Position numbers and translations under genes: made by a program
Shown: one piece after another, positions 19,970 through 28,765 of the stretch
Layout: each line of letters opens with the position of its first letter
Position numbering within the stretch: the first letter of the stretch is position 1
Notes under the pieces: model-generated
Told to the model about the DNA's origin: nothing
The model's database searches: none
The model's input: the letters and a program-made list of their open reading frames with translations, nothing else
DNA from: Teichococcus aerophilus
GTDB taxonomy: Bacteria; Pseudomonadota; Alphaproteobacteria; Acetobacterales; Acetobacteraceae
DNA: 64,000 bases
Assembly (NCBI RefSeq): GCF_014490485.1
Contig: NZ_JACTVA010000002.1
Span: forward strand, 186,001-250,000
Reading direction: 5' to 3'

Positions 19970-21408
19970 TGGACGCAACCCTCACCAGCCGGGGCACCGA
20001 CCTCGCAACCCTGTCCCTGGTCGAGGCCGCGGCGGCCGTCGCGGATGGCAGCGTGACCTCGCTAGCACTGACAGAGGCATGCCTGGACCGTATCGCGCGG
20101 CACGACCTCGGGCTGAACACCGTCATCTGGACCGAGGCCGAGACCGCGCTGGAAGCGGCGCGCAAGGCCGACCGCGCCCGGGCGGCTGGAGAGGCGCTGG
20201 GGCCGCTGCACGGCGTGCCGATGGCGCATAAGGACATGTACTACCAGGCCGGGCGCCTGAGCACCTGCGGCTCCGCCATCCGCGCCGATTTCCGCCCGGA
20301 TTACACCGCGACAGTCATCGAGCGGTTGGAGGCCGCCGGCGCCATCACCTTCGCCGGGCTCAACATGGCGGAGTTCGCGCAGAACCCCACGGGGCATAAC
20401 CGCCATTTCGGCGATTGCCTGAATCCGTGGAATGGCGACTTCATCACCGGGGGCTCTTCCTCCGGCTCCGGCGCGGCGGTCGCGGCGCGCTTCACCTTCA
20501 TGGCGCTTGGCTCCGACACGGGCGGTTCCATCCGGCTGCCGGCCTCCTGCTGCGGCGTTACCGGCCTGAAGCCGACGCAGGGACGGGTCAGCCGCTATGG
20601 GGCGATGCCCCTCTCCTTCTCCTGCGACAATGTCGGCCCCTTGACCCGCAGCGCGCGGGATTGTGCCCGGGTAATGCGCGTGATGGCGGGGCCAGACCCG
20701 AGGGACCGTACAGCGGCCCAGGTGCCGGTGCCGGATTACGAGGCGAAGCTGGACGGGGACCTGCGTGGTACGCGTATCGGCATACCCGACACCTGGTTCA
20801 TGGAAGACGTCGACGAACCGATCATGGCCGCTACGGAGGCCGCCCTGGCCGTGTTGCAGGCGCGTGGCGCCACGCTGGTGCGGCTGACGCTGCCGATGAT
20901 CGAGGATATCGCCGCCTACTCGGCGATCCTGGGGCGGTGCGAGGCTGCCGCCATCCACGCACAGTGGATGCGCGAGCGACCGCAGGACTATGCCATCCAT
21001 CTCTCCGCCAGGCTCTTCCCGCCCCTCGGTATCCCGGCGCCGTATTACATCGAGGCGCAGAGCCGGCGGGGGCCGATCCTGCGCGCCTTCGCCAAGGAGG
21101 TGTTCGGGGCGGTGGACCTGCTGGCTACCCCGACCATCCCAATGCGAATCCCCACTCGGCTGGAGACGGATATCGACGCCGGCACGCCCGGCGCGGTGGA
21201 GCGCTTCATGGGGGTTTCCCGCAACACCCGGCTTCTGAACTACCTGGGCCTGCCGGCCATCAGCGTGCCATGCGGCTTCGATGACCGGGGTCTGCCCGTG
21301 GGCCTGCAACTGATAGGCCGCCCCTTCGGCGAGGGCCGTGTGCTGCACGCCGCCGACGCCCTGCAATGCGACACGGATTGGCATGAGAGGATGCCCGACC
21401 TGGCCTGA
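19969..21408 (+). CDS. Amidase signature family enzyme, AtzE-like
   Basis: A 479-residue amidase. The Ser-cisSer-Lys triad region is complete: Lys in GVPMAHKDMYYQAG, cis-Ser in GGSSSGSGAAVAA, and the nucleophile Ser in SDTGGSIRLPASCCGVTGLK. Gene overlap with an AtzG-like partner points to the AtzE group (1-carboxybiuret or similar amide hydrolysis), but related amidases act on many carboxamides. No cyanuric acid hydrolase (AtzD) or allophanate hydrolase (AtzF) is adjacent, so the pathway is not proved. The preceding LysR gene on the same strand might also influence it. Confidence 0.88.
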   Translation: MDATLTSRGTDLATLSLVEAAAAVADGSVTSLALTEACLDRIARHDLGLNTVIWTEAETALEAARKADRARAAGEALGPLHGVPMAHKDMYYQAGRLSTCGSAIRADFRPDYTATVIERLEAAGAITFAGLNMAEFAQNPTGHNRHFGDCLNPWNGDFITGGSSSGSGAAVAARFTFMALGSDTGGSIRLPASCCGVTGLKPTQGRVSRYGAMPLSFSCDNVGPLTRSARDCARVMRVMAGPDPRDRTAAQVPVPDYEAKLDGDLRGTRIGIPDTWFMEDVDEPIMAATEAALAVLQARGATLVRLTLPMIEDIAAYSAILGRCEAAAIHAQWMRERPQDYAIHLSARLFPPLGIPAPYYIEAQSRRGPILRAFAKEVFGAVDLLATPTIPMRIPTRLETDIDAGTPGAVERFMGVSRNTRLLNYLGLPAISVPCGFDDRGLPVGLQLIGRPFGEGRVLHAADALQCDTDWHERMPDLA

Positions 21409-21582
21409 GCCGGCCAAGCCGCCGCATACGCGCTGGCGCCAAAGGTTCAACCGCAGCTTGTCCGCTCAGCGAGCGCTGCGAGACCAGGGCATCAGGGCAT
21501 CAGGGCCCTGAACATGCCGTTGCGTAACAGGGCCAGCGGCCCAGCTTGGCGTGCCAGCGAATCTGCTCTAGCGTCATGGTGT
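21409..21582. other. Intergenic region between amidase and TPP riboswitch
   Basis: No gene is seen. It contains a short direct repeat (AGGGCATC twice at 21486-21501) running into CAGGGCCCTG, a small palindrome that might help end amidase transcription. At 21561-21570 the motif ATCTGCTCTA matches one end of the 50-bp palindromic repeat found at 37.5 and 48.9 kb, but the rest of that element is absent. A promoter for the thi operon must lie here or just upstream; none is obvious by eye. Confidence 0.4.
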
Positions 21583-21671
21583 TATTCCTGGGGTGCCCGC
21601 TGGACGGGCTGAGACGGCTCCGCCGAACCCATTGAACCTGATCCGGGTCATGCCGGCGGAGGGATGGAAAC
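21583..21671 (+). promoter_or_regulatory. TPP riboswitch (THI element) upstream of thiO
   Basis: The strand shows the conserved THI-box blocks in order: GGGTGCCC at 21591, CTGAGA at 21609, GAACCTGATCCGGGTCATGC (the pyrophosphate and pyrimidine sensor region) and GGCGGAGGGA at 21654-21663. TTCC (21585-21588) can pair with GGAA (21666-21669) to close helix P1. It binds thiamine pyrophosphate and should lower expression of thiO-thiS-thiG when thiamine is plentiful. The 3' end lies about 40-60 bases before the possible thiO starts, leaving room for a sequestering or terminator helix. Confidence 0.95.
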
Positions 21672-21733
21672 ACAGCGCAATCCGCTGCCTTCCCCATTGG
21701 CGTGGCCCCATGGCGGAGGAGCTTGCCTTGCCG

Positions 21734-22738
21734 ATGCAATGGCTGCCTGAGCATGCGCCACGCGTGCTGGTCATCGGTGCCGGTGTATCCGGCCTGGTGA
21801 CGGCAACGGTGCTGGCCGGGCGCGGTGCCAAGGTCTCGCTGATCCACCGACCTGAGACACGCACCCGCGCATCGCATTTCGCGGGCGGTATGCTTGCCCC
21901 ATGGTGCGAAGCGGCCGATGCACCGCCCCGGCTTGCGCAGGACGCGGCTAGCGCCATCGATTGGTGGAGCGGGCACTTTGCCGGCACGCAGCGTCATGGC
22001 AGCCTCGTTGTCGCGCCAAGGCGTGACCGGGAGGAACTGGCCCGCTTCGCCAGACGGACGTCCCATCATACGGCGCTGGACGCGGCTGCCATCGCCGCGC
22101 TGGAGCCGGACTTGGAAGGGCGCTTCGACCAGGGCCTCCACTTTGCGGAGGAAGCCCATCTGGACCCGCGCAAAGCCCTGGAGGCGCTGTCGGAGGGACT
22201 GCGCCAGCAGGGTGTCTCCCTGCGGGACTGTGATGCCGACGAAGCACGCTTCGGGGACTATGACCGCGTCGTCGATTGCCGCGGCCACGCCGCGGCGCAG
22301 GACTGGCGAGACCTGCGCGGCGTGCGCGGCGAGATGCTGCTGCTGCGCTGCCCGGACATCTCGCTGAGTCGGCCGGTGCGGCTGCTGCATCCGCGCATCC
22401 CGCTCTACATCGTGCCGCGCGGCAACCATTGCTTCATGGTCGGCGCGACGATGATCGAGAGCAGCGACCGCCGTGCCATCACGGCAAGGTCGACCATGGA
22501 TCTGTTGAACGCGGCCTATACGCTGCACCCAGCCTTTGCCGAGGCGGAGATCCTGGAAGCGGGCGCCAATATCCGCCCTGCCTTGCCGGACAACATGCCC
22601 GCGCTCAAGGACGAAGGACAGGTGCTGCGCCTGAACGGCATGTACCGCCACGGCTTCCTTTTGGCGCCGCATCTCGCCAACCAGGCAGCGGATATCTTGC
22701 TGCATCGTCACACGCATCACCGGGAGGTCAGCGCATGA
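21734..22738 (+). CDS. thiO: Glycine oxidase ThiO, FAD-dependent
   Basis: A 334-residue flavoenzyme of the DAO family. The FAD motif VLVIGAGVSGLVTATVLAGRG lies at about 12-31 (shown here without its last residues: GAGVSGL). C-terminal LNGMYRHGFLLAP is the family's FAD/substrate region. It oxidises glycine to iminoglycine (dehydroglycine), the precursor for the thiazole ring in aerobes. The start is uncertain: 21734 has GGAGGAG 12 bases upstream, while in-frame ATG 21710 has none. It is regulated by the TPP riboswitch and overlaps thiS by four bases. Confidence 0.9.
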   Translation: MQWLPEHAPRVLVIGAGVSGLVTATVLAGRGAKVSLIHRPETRTRASHFAGGMLAPWCEAADAPPRLAQDAASAIDWWSGHFAGTQRHGSLVVAPRRDREELARFARRTSHHTALDAAAIAALEPDLEGRFDQGLHFAEEAHLDPRKALEALSEGLRQQGVSLRDCDADEARFGDYDRVVDCRGHAAAQDWRDLRGVRGEMLLLRCPDISLSRPVRLLHPRIPLYIVPRGNHCFMVGATMIESSDRRAITARSTMDLLNAAYTLHPAFAEAEILEAGANIRPALPDNMPALKDEGQVLRLNGMYRHGFLLAPHLANQAADILLHRHTHHREVSA

Positions 22739-22932
22739 TCATCGTCGTCAACGGGAAGGAATGCACGATCAGCGCGACAACGCTGGCCGGCATGCTGGTG
22801 GAGCTGGGCCTGGCGGAGACCCGGATCGCGACCGCGCATGGCGGTGCCTTCGTCCCCCGCGCGGCCCGCGAGAGCTGCGTGTTGCGGGAGGGCGACAAGG
22901 TCGAAATCCTGGCGCCGATGCAAGGAGGCTGA
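22735..22932 (+). CDS. thiS: Sulfur carrier protein ThiS
   Basis: A 65-residue ubiquitin-fold sulfur carrier. It begins MIIVVNGKE and ends in the obligatory Gly-Gly (APMQGG) that is adenylated and thiocarboxylated before passing sulfur to ThiG. It overlaps thiO by ATGA and is followed by thiG after four bases, with AAGGAGG at its own 3' end serving as the thiG ribosome site. Confidence 0.95.
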   Translation: MIIVVNGKECTISATTLAGMLVELGLAETRIATAHGGAFVPRAARESCVLREGDKVEILAPMQGG

Positions 22933-22936
22933 AACG

Positions 22937-23716
22937 ATGCATGTCTACGGCACCGAACTTCGTTCCCGTCTGCTGCTGGGCACGGCGCAGTATCCCTCCC
23001 CCGCCGTCATGGTCGAGGCGATTCAGGCCTCGGCCACCGAGGTCGTGACCGTCTCGCTCCGCCGCGAAGGCGCCGGCGGGGAGCAAGGCATGGCCGGGCA
23101 GCGATTTTGGGACGTGCTGCGTCCGCTCAACCTGCGCGTGCTGCCGAATACCGCCGGCTGCCATTCGGTGAAGGAGGCGGTGCTGACGGCGCATATGGCG
23201 CGCGAGGTGTTCGATACGCGCTGGATCAAGCTGGAAGTGATCGGCGAGCACGATACGCTGCAACCGGATGTCTTCGGCCTGGTCGAGGCCGCGCGCATCC
23301 TGATCGCGGACGGCTTCCAGGTGTTCCCCTATACCACTGAGGACCTTGTCGTCGCCGGGCGCCTGCTGGATGCGGGGTGCGAGGTGCTGATGCCGTGGGG
23401 CTCGCCGATCGGGTCCGGGCGCGGGCTGAATAACGTGTACGGGCTTCGCACGCTCCGCGCGCATTTCCCGGAGGTCCCGCTGGTGGTGGATGCGGGGATC
23501 GGCCTGCCATCGCATGCCGCGCAGGCCATGGAGCTGGGCTACGACGCCGTGCTGCTCAACACCGCCGTCGCCGGGGCTGGCGATCCGCCACGGATGGCGA
23601 AGGCCATGGCGCAAGCAGTGGAGGCCGGGCGGGCCGCCTTCCTGGCCGACCCGGTCCGGGCACGGGACATGGCGGCGCCTTCCACCCCCGTGCTGGGCAT
23701 GCCGGTCTTCAGCTGA
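22937..23716 (+). CDS. thiG: Thiazole synthase ThiG
   Basis: A 259-residue TIM-barrel enzyme that condenses 1-deoxy-D-xylulose 5-phosphate, dehydroglycine and ThiS-thiocarboxylate into the thiazole phosphate. The Schiff-base Lys98 lies in [11 protein letters not shown]. Other family signatures are [26 protein letters not shown] and [18 protein letters not shown]. The start is set by AAGGAGG nine bases upstream. thiE, thiC and thiD are not in the window. A hairpin follows the stop. Confidence 0.96.
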   Translation: MHVYGTELRSRLLLGTAQYPSPAVMVEAIQASATEVVTVSLRREGAGGEQGMAGQRFWDVLRPLNLRVLPNTAGCHSVKEAVLTAHMAREVFDTRWIKLEVIGEHDTLQPDVFGLVEAARILIADGFQVFPYTTEDLVVAGRLLDAGCEVLMPWGSPIGSGRGLNNVYGLRTLRAHFPEVPLVVDAGIGLPSHAAQAMELGYDAVLLNTAVAGAGDPPRMAKAMAQAVEAGRAAFLADPVRARDMAAPSTPVLGMPVFS

Positions 23717-23729
23717 GAGGCCGCGGCGT

Positions 23730-23755
23730 TCCGGGCAGCGGCGTCACTGCCCGGA
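23730..23755. terminator. Hairpin between convergent thiG and dihydrodipicolinate synthase-like gene
   Basis: Perfect 9-bp stem TCCGGGCAG (23730-23738), 8-nt loop, CTGCCCGGA (23747-23755). It is placed midway in the 58-bp gap between two convergent stops, so it can serve both. No U-tract. Confidence 0.6.
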
Positions 23756-23774
23756 CACGGGGTCGTTGCGCCCC

Positions 23775-24698
23775 CTACTTGCCCCAGCGCAGCACAAGCG
23801 GGTCCAGCCGCCGCGCCGCATCCAGCAGCCCGGCCCGCACCACCGGGTGCATGGGCGCGACAGGATGCCGGGGCGCGTCGCAGGTGATGACACCGCCTTC
23901 CAGCATCAATGCCTTGGCCGCCAGCAGGCCGCACTGGCGGTTCTCGTAATTGATCAGCGGTAGCCAGCGCGTATAGCCTTCCACCGCCTGCTCCCGCCGT
24001 CCGGCCAGGAAATCCATGATGATGGGACGCAGGCCGTCCATATAGGCGCCGCCCGTCATGCTGCCGGTGGCGCCAGCATCCAGGTCGGCCAGCAGGGTGA
24101 TGGCTTCCTCGCCATCCCATGGACCTTCCACCGCGTCGCCGCCCAGCGAGATCAGCTCGCGCAGCTTGCTGGCGGCGCCAGCGGTCTCGATCTTGAAATA
24201 GGCGACGTGCTCGATCTCCTTCGCCATGCGCGCCAGGAACGTCGCGCTCAGCGGCGTACCGGCGACCGGGGCATCCTGGATCATGATCGGGATATCGATG
24301 GCATCGGATACGGCGCGGAAGAAGTCGTAGACCGCGGCCTCGCCCACGCGAATGGTTGCGCCATGGTAGGGCGGCATGATCATGACCATGGCCGCGCCCA
24401 AATCCTGCGCCCGCCGGCTGCGCTCGGCACAGATGCGGGAACTGAAATGCGTGGTGGTGACGATGACCGGCACCCGGCCCGCCACATGCTCCAGGATCAC
24501 CCGGGTCAGGACTTCGCGTTCTTCATCCGACAGTACGAACTGCTCGGAGAAATTCGCCAGGATGCAAAGGCCGTCGGAGCCCGCATCGATCATGAAGTCG
24601 ATGCAGCGCTTCTGGCTGGCCAGATCCAGCGCCCCGGATTCATCGAAGGTGGTGGGAACGACAGGAAAGATGCCGCTGTAGCGAGGTTTGATGGGCAT
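23775..24698 (-). CDS. Dihydrodipicolinate synthase family protein, probable 2-keto-3-deoxy-L-arabonate dehydratase type
   Basis: A 307-residue class I aldolase-fold enzyme. The Schiff-base Lys169 lies in VAYFKIETAG. The Tyr that DapA carries before its Asn-x-Pro is replaced by Gln141 (IMIQDAPVAG), as is usual in the keto-deoxy sugar-acid dehydratases. It is encoded 20 bp after an L-arabinonate-dehydratase-like gene on the same strand. Together they match the non-phosphorylating route arabonate to 2-keto-3-deoxyarabonate to 2-ketoglutarate semialdehyde known from Azospirillum. The sugar dehydrogenase, lactonase and semialdehyde dehydrogenase are not in the window. An aldolase activity is the alternative. 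Confidence 0.85.
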   Translation of the reverse strand: MPIKPRYSGIFPVVPTTFDESGALDLASQKRCIDFMIDAGSDGLCILANFSEQFVLSDEEREVLTRVILEHVAGRVPVIVTTTHFSSRICAERSRRAQDLGAAMVMIMPPYHGATIRVGEAAVYDFFRAVSDAIDIPIMIQDAPVAGTPLSATFLARMAKEIEHVAYFKIETAGAASKLRELISLGGDAVEGPWDGEEAITLLADLDAGATGSMTGGAYMDGLRPIIMDFLAGRREQAVEGYTRWLPLINYENRQCGLLAAKALMLEGGVITCDAPRHPVAPMHPVVRAGLLDAARRLDPLVLRWGK

Positions 24699-24718
24699 GG
24701 CGGTGTCCTTCTTGCTTC

Positions 24719-26449
24719 TCAGTGATTATCGCGCGGCACGGGGGATCCGCTCTTGCCGACCAGAAAGTCGAAATCGGCACCTTCATCGGCCTGCAGCACG
24801 TGGTCCACGTAGAGGCGCGTGTAGCCGCGGTCCATATGCTCCGGCGGCGGGCTCCAGGCGGCGCGGCGGGCGGCGAGGTCCGCATCCTCCACATGCAGGT
24901 GCAGGGTGCCGGCCTTGACGTCGAGGGTAATCAGGTCGCCATTCTGCACCAGTGCCAGCGGCCCGCCGGCGGCGGCTTCCGGCGCCACGTGCAGCACGAC
25001 GGTGCCATAGGCGGTGCCGGACATGCGTGCGTCCGAGATCCGCACCATGTCCCTTACCCCCTGGCGCAGCAGCTTCTGCGGCAGCGGCATGTTGCCGACT
25101 TCCGCCATGCCGGGATAACCCTTCGGCCCACAGTTTTTCAGCACCATGATGCAGTCGGCGTCGATATCCAGCGCCTCGTCATCCACGGCATGGTGCAGGT
25201 CTTCGATATTCTCGAACACCACGGCGCGGCCGGTATGCTGCATCAGGTGCGGCGATGCGGCGGATGGCTTGATGACGGCACCGTTGGGCGCCAGGTTGCC
25301 GCGCAGGATGGCGATGCCGGCATCCGGCTTGAACGGCTCCTGCGGCGTGGTGATCACCTCCCGGTTCCAGCAGCGCGCGTCCTTGACGTTGTCCCAGATC
25401 GTCTGGCCGTTCACCGTCAGCGCGTCCTTGTGCAGCAGCCCCTGCTCGGCCAGGTCCCGCAGCACCACCGGCAGGCCGCCGGCATAGTAGAAATCCTCCA
25501 TCAGGAACTGGCCTGACGGCATCAGGTTCACCTGGCAATGCACGCCACGGCCGAGGCGGTCGAAATCGTCCAGCGTCAGGTCGACGCCGATCCGCCGCGC
25601 GATGGCGATGAGGTGCACGACGGCGTTGGTGGAGCCACCGATGGCCGCCAGGGTGCGGATGGCGTTTTCGAAGGCTTCCCGCGTCAGGATCTTCGTCGGC
25701 GTCAGGTCCTCATGGACCATGTCGACGATGCGCCGGCCGGCCATGCGGGCCAGCTCGTTCCGCCGGGCGTCCACGGCCGGGATGGCGGCGTTGGTCGGCA
25801 GACCGATACCCAGCGCCTCGACCATCGAGGCCATGGAGGAGGCGGTGCCCATGGTCATGCAGGACCCATGGCTGCGGTTCATGCCCGCTTCCGCCTCATG
25901 GAACTCCTTCAGCGTGATCTCGCCGGCGCGGAGTTGCTCGCTCATGGAGATGATGTTGGTGCCGGAGCCGATGATCTGACCCTGGTACACGCCGCGCAGC
26001 TGCGGGCCGCCGGAGACGCCGATCGCCGGCAGGTCGGCGCTGGCGGCGCCCATCAGCAGCGCCGGGGTGGTCTTGTCGCAGCCCATCAGCAGCACGACGC
26101 CATCCAGCGGATGGGCGCGGATGCCTTCCTCGACATCCATGGCGGCCAGGTTGCGGAACAGCATCGCCGTCGGCCGCATCGTCACCTCGCCCAGCGAGGA
26201 GACGGGGAATTCCAGCGGGAAGCCGCCGGCCTCCAGCACGCCGTAGCGCACATGCTCGGCAATGGTGCGGAAATGCGAGTTGCAGGGGTTCAGCTCGGAC
26301 CAGGTGTTGCAGATGCCGATGACCGGGCGGCCATCGAACTGGTCCTGCGGAAAGCCGCGGTTCTTCAGGAAGGACCGGTAGTAGAAGCCCATCTTGTCCT
26401 GCCGGCCGAACCAGGCCTGGCTGCGCAGCGGCTTGTCGCCTTTCTTCAT
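24719..26449 (-). CDS. IlvD/Edd family sugar-acid dehydratase, L-arabinonate dehydratase-like
   Basis: A 576-residue [2Fe-2S] dehydratase. Cys56 (ELNPCNSHF), Cys124 (GCDKTTPA) and Cys197 (HGSCMTMGTASSM) sit three residues before the cluster Cys59, Cys127 and Cys200 of the structurally known Rhizobium L-arabinonate dehydratase, so register and family agree closely. The late ISDARMSGTAYGTVVLHV contains the catalytic Ser region. It converts a sugar acid to the 2-keto-3-deoxy acid. D-xylonate, L-fuconate and D-galactonate dehydratases are close relatives. The start at 26449 is the first ATG before conserved sequence; an open frame continues upstream without similarity. It is followed by the KDA-dehydratase-like gene and preceded by a LysR gene. 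Confidence 0.9.
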   Translation of the reverse strand: MKKGDKPLRSQAWFGRQDKMGFYYRSFLKNRGFPQDQFDGRPVIGICNTWSELNPCNSHFRTIAEHVRYGVLEAGGFPLEFPVSSLGEVTMRPTAMLFRNLAAMDVEEGIRAHPLDGVVLLMGCDKTTPALLMGAASADLPAIGVSGGPQLRGVYQGQIIGSGTNIISMSEQLRAGEITLKEFHEAEAGMNRSHGSCMTMGTASSMASMVEALGIGLPTNAAIPAVDARRNELARMAGRRIVDMVHEDLTPTKILTREAFENAIRTLAAIGGSTNAVVHLIAIARRIGVDLTLDDFDRLGRGVHCQVNLMPSGQFLMEDFYYAGGLPVVLRDLAEQGLLHKDALTVNGQTIWDNVKDARCWNREVITTPQEPFKPDAGIAILRGNLAPNGAVIKPSAASPHLMQHTGRAVVFENIEDLHHAVDDEALDIDADCIMVLKNCGPKGYPGMAEVGNMPLPQKLLRQGVRDMVRISDARMSGTAYGTVVLHVAPEAAAGGPLALVQNGDLITLDVKAGTLHLHVEDADLAARRAAWSPPPEHMDRGYTRLYVDHVLQADEGADFDFLVGKSGSPVPRDNH

Positions 26450-26558
26450 GGCGGCGTCCCTTCCCCATGTTGGTGGCCGGCAACAGGCCGGCAGACCGCC
26501 AGCTAGCCACGCATTCTCATACCGTTCCAGTCCCAAGATAGCGGCCAGACATGGCCGT

Positions 26559-27545
26559 TCAGGTATGTCCTGCCGCTGGACCACCGGGAAACAGCAGCGG
26601 CTCCAGCACGTCCTGCAGCCTTTGCGCCGCCGGGGAAAGCGGCCGTTCCCGCAGCCGGATCAGTCCATAAGGGGCCACCGACAAGGCGGCCTCGCCCCGC
26701 AGCGGCGGCAAGCGGCGGAACTGGCCCTGGGCTTCCAGCATGGCCGCCGCCGGTTCGCTGACCACGCAGATGGCGTCGCCCCGCCCCAACAAGGTCAGGT
26801 TCAGCAGGATGGAGGCGGTGTCGACGATCCGCACCGGCATGGGCAGGCCCTGGCGGGCGAACAGCATGTCCACAGCATGGCGCAGCAGGCTACCGGGGGG
26901 TTCCAGCAGCCAAGTGAAGGGCAGCAACGCTTCCAGCCCGATCTCCGGCGCCCCCAGCAGCGGATGGCCGGCACGGACCAGCAGGCAAAGGGCTTCCTCA
27001 CCGACCTCGCGATATTCCAGGGCGGAGACCTGCACGCCCGGCGGCACGCGGGCCAGCACGAGGTCCAGCCTGCCTTTGAAAAGGCGGTCGATCAGCTGGG
27101 CGCTGGTCTCCACCTCCACCGTGATCCGCAGGCCCGGATGCGTCTCCTGCAAGCTTTCTACCGCCTGCGCCACGCATTCCACCGCCGGCGCGGTGACGGC
27201 GCCGATGGCCACGGCGCCGCCGGAGCCGGAGCGCAGGCCGTTCAGCTCGGTGGCGGCCTGGCGCAGTTCCAACAGCACGACGCTGGCGTGGCGCAGCAGC
27301 AGCAGGCCGATCTCATTGGGCTCGACCCCGCGTGGACGCCGCTCGAACACCGGAGCGCCCACCATCCGCTCCAGCTCCGCCAGCAGGCGGGAAGCTGCTG
27401 GCTGGGTCAGCCCCAGGCTTTGCGCCGCGCGGTTCAGGTTCCGCAGCTCGCCCAACGCAGAGAGCAGCTGCAGGTGGCGTAGTTTGAGGCGGGAGCGGAC
27501 GAACCAGTCGGCCGTCAGCGGGCGGGGCGCGAGTCGTTTGGGCAT
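26559..27545 (-). CDS. LysR family transcriptional regulator, GbpR-like
   Basis: A 328-residue LysR protein. The helix-turn-helix is in RNLNRAAQSLGLTQPAASRL, preceded by the ADWFVRSRLKLRHLQLL lead typical of the GbpR/CbbR-like group that regulates sugar use. It lies 109 bp upstream of the sugar-acid dehydratase operon on the same strand and is divergent from a Bug binding protein across 149 bp, so it may control both. ATG 27557 and an ATG at 27584 are alternative starts; none has a clear ribosome site. Confidence 0.88.
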   Translation of the reverse strand: MPKRLAPRPLTADWFVRSRLKLRHLQLLSALGELRNLNRAAQSLGLTQPAASRLLAELERMVGAPVFERRPRGVEPNEIGLLLLRHASVVLLELRQAATELNGLRSGSGGAVAIGAVTAPAVECVAQAVESLQETHPGLRITVEVETSAQLIDRLFKGRLDLVLARVPPGVQVSALEYREVGEEALCLLVRAGHPLLGAPEIGLEALLPFTWLLEPPGSLLRHAVDMLFARQGLPMPVRIVDTASILLNLTLLGRGDAICVVSEPAAAMLEAQGQFRRLPPLRGEAALSVAPYGLIRLRERPLSPAAQRLQDVLEPLLFPGGPAAGHT

Positions 27546-27694
27546 GGAGACATGCATACCAAAATCGTCATGAACGCGGCGCAATATTAGTCTGGACGGT
27601 CATGCCAGTGCACATCTAACCATACGCCCAAGGCCTGAGGCCGCCGCCCTGCCGGCGCCCAGCCAGAACGATAAAGTTCAAGAAAGACCGAGGA

Positions 27695-28693
27695 ATGACC
27701 AAGGACGACCTCCCCCGCCCGACCCGGCGCGCCCTGCTGGGCGGCAGCCTCGCCCTGGGCCTGGCGGCGCCGCATCTGGCCCTGGCCCAATCCTGGCCCG
27801 CCCGCCCTGTCACGTTGATCGTTGGCTTCCCGCCGGGCGGGCAGACGGATTTCGCCGCGCGTGTCATTCAGCAGGGCATGTCCGCCGCGCTCGGTCAGCC
27901 AGTGGTGATCGATAACCGTGGCGGCGCCGGCGGCAATATCGGGACCGAGGCGGTGCTGCGGGCGCGGCCGGACGGCTATACGCTGCTGGCGGCCAACTCC
28001 AGCTCCATGGCCATCAACCCGCACACCTTCCCCGGCATGACCATCGATCCGTTGGAACTGACCTCGGTCGGCCTGGCGTTGCAGAGCTCGCTTGTGCTGT
28101 GCCTGCATCCGTCCGTGCCTGCCAGGACGGTGCAGGAATTCGCCACCTGGATCCGCGCCCAGCCGGGCGGCATGGACTATGGCACCGCGGCCGCCGGCAG
28201 CATGTCCCACTGCGCGATGGAGCTGTTCCGCACCCGCATCGGCAACCCGCCGATGGAGATGATCCCCTATCGCGGCAGTGGCCCGGCGATGCAAGACTTC
28301 ATCGCCGGCCGCTTCAGCGCATTGTTCGACGCGGCTTCGGTGGTCGCGCCCTTCGTCAAGTCCGGCCAGGTGCGTGGCCTGCTGGTCACCGGCCAGCAGC
28401 GTGCGCCCGCTTTCCCGGACATCCCGACGGCGGCGGAGCTGGGGGTGCAGGACTTCAACATCACCAGCTGGATTGGCCTTTCCGCACCCAAGGGCACGCC
28501 GCCAGAGATCGTCCAGCGCCTCAACGCCGCGCTGAACACGGCGCTGGCCGATGCGAATGTGCGCGAGCGCATCACCGGCCAGGGTGATGAGCCGGGCGGC
28601 GGCTCGGCCCAGGAATTCGACGCCCGCGTGAAGCGGGACCATGCCCGCTGGGGCGAAGTGGCCCGCGCGGCGAATATCCGCGCGGACGGCTGA
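27695..28693 (+). CDS. Bug/TctC family substrate-binding protein
   Basis: A 332-residue periplasmic protein. Its N-terminus RPTRRALLGGSLALGLAAP includes a twin-arginine-like TRRALLGG, then cleavage near LALAQS. Family landmarks are ARPVTLIVGFPPGGQTDFAA, IDNRGGAGGNIGTEAVLRA and the proline-rich PKGTPPEIVQRLN. It is divergent from the GbpR-like LysR gene and has no membrane partners beside it, making it another orphan Bug protein. It may bind a sugar acid or other carboxylate. Confidence 0.9.
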   Translation: MTKDDLPRPTRRALLGGSLALGLAAPHLALAQSWPARPVTLIVGFPPGGQTDFAARVIQQGMSAALGQPVVIDNRGGAGGNIGTEAVLRARPDGYTLLAANSSSMAINPHTFPGMTIDPLELTSVGLALQSSLVLCLHPSVPARTVQEFATWIRAQPGGMDYGTAAAGSMSHCAMELFRTRIGNPPMEMIPYRGSGPAMQDFIAGRFSALFDAASVVAPFVKSGQVRGLLVTGQQRAPAFPDIPTAAELGVQDFNITSWIGLSAPKGTPPEIVQRLNAALNTALADANVRERITGQGDEPGGGSAQEFDARVKRDHARWGEVARAANIRADG

Positions 28694-28716
28694 ACCCGGC
28701 CCTGCATCCCGGCCGC

Positions 28717-28737
28717 CGCTGCGCCGTTACCGCAGCG
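28717..28737. terminator. Weak candidate hairpin after Bug gene
   Basis: CGCTGCG (28717-28723), a 7-nt loop, and CGCAGCG (28731-28737). It lies 24 bp after the Bug stop and 29 bp before the CBS gene. The stem is short and there is no U-tract. Confidence 0.35.
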
Positions 28738-28765
28738 CGCGGCTGGCGCGGCACGGGGGAGCAGG

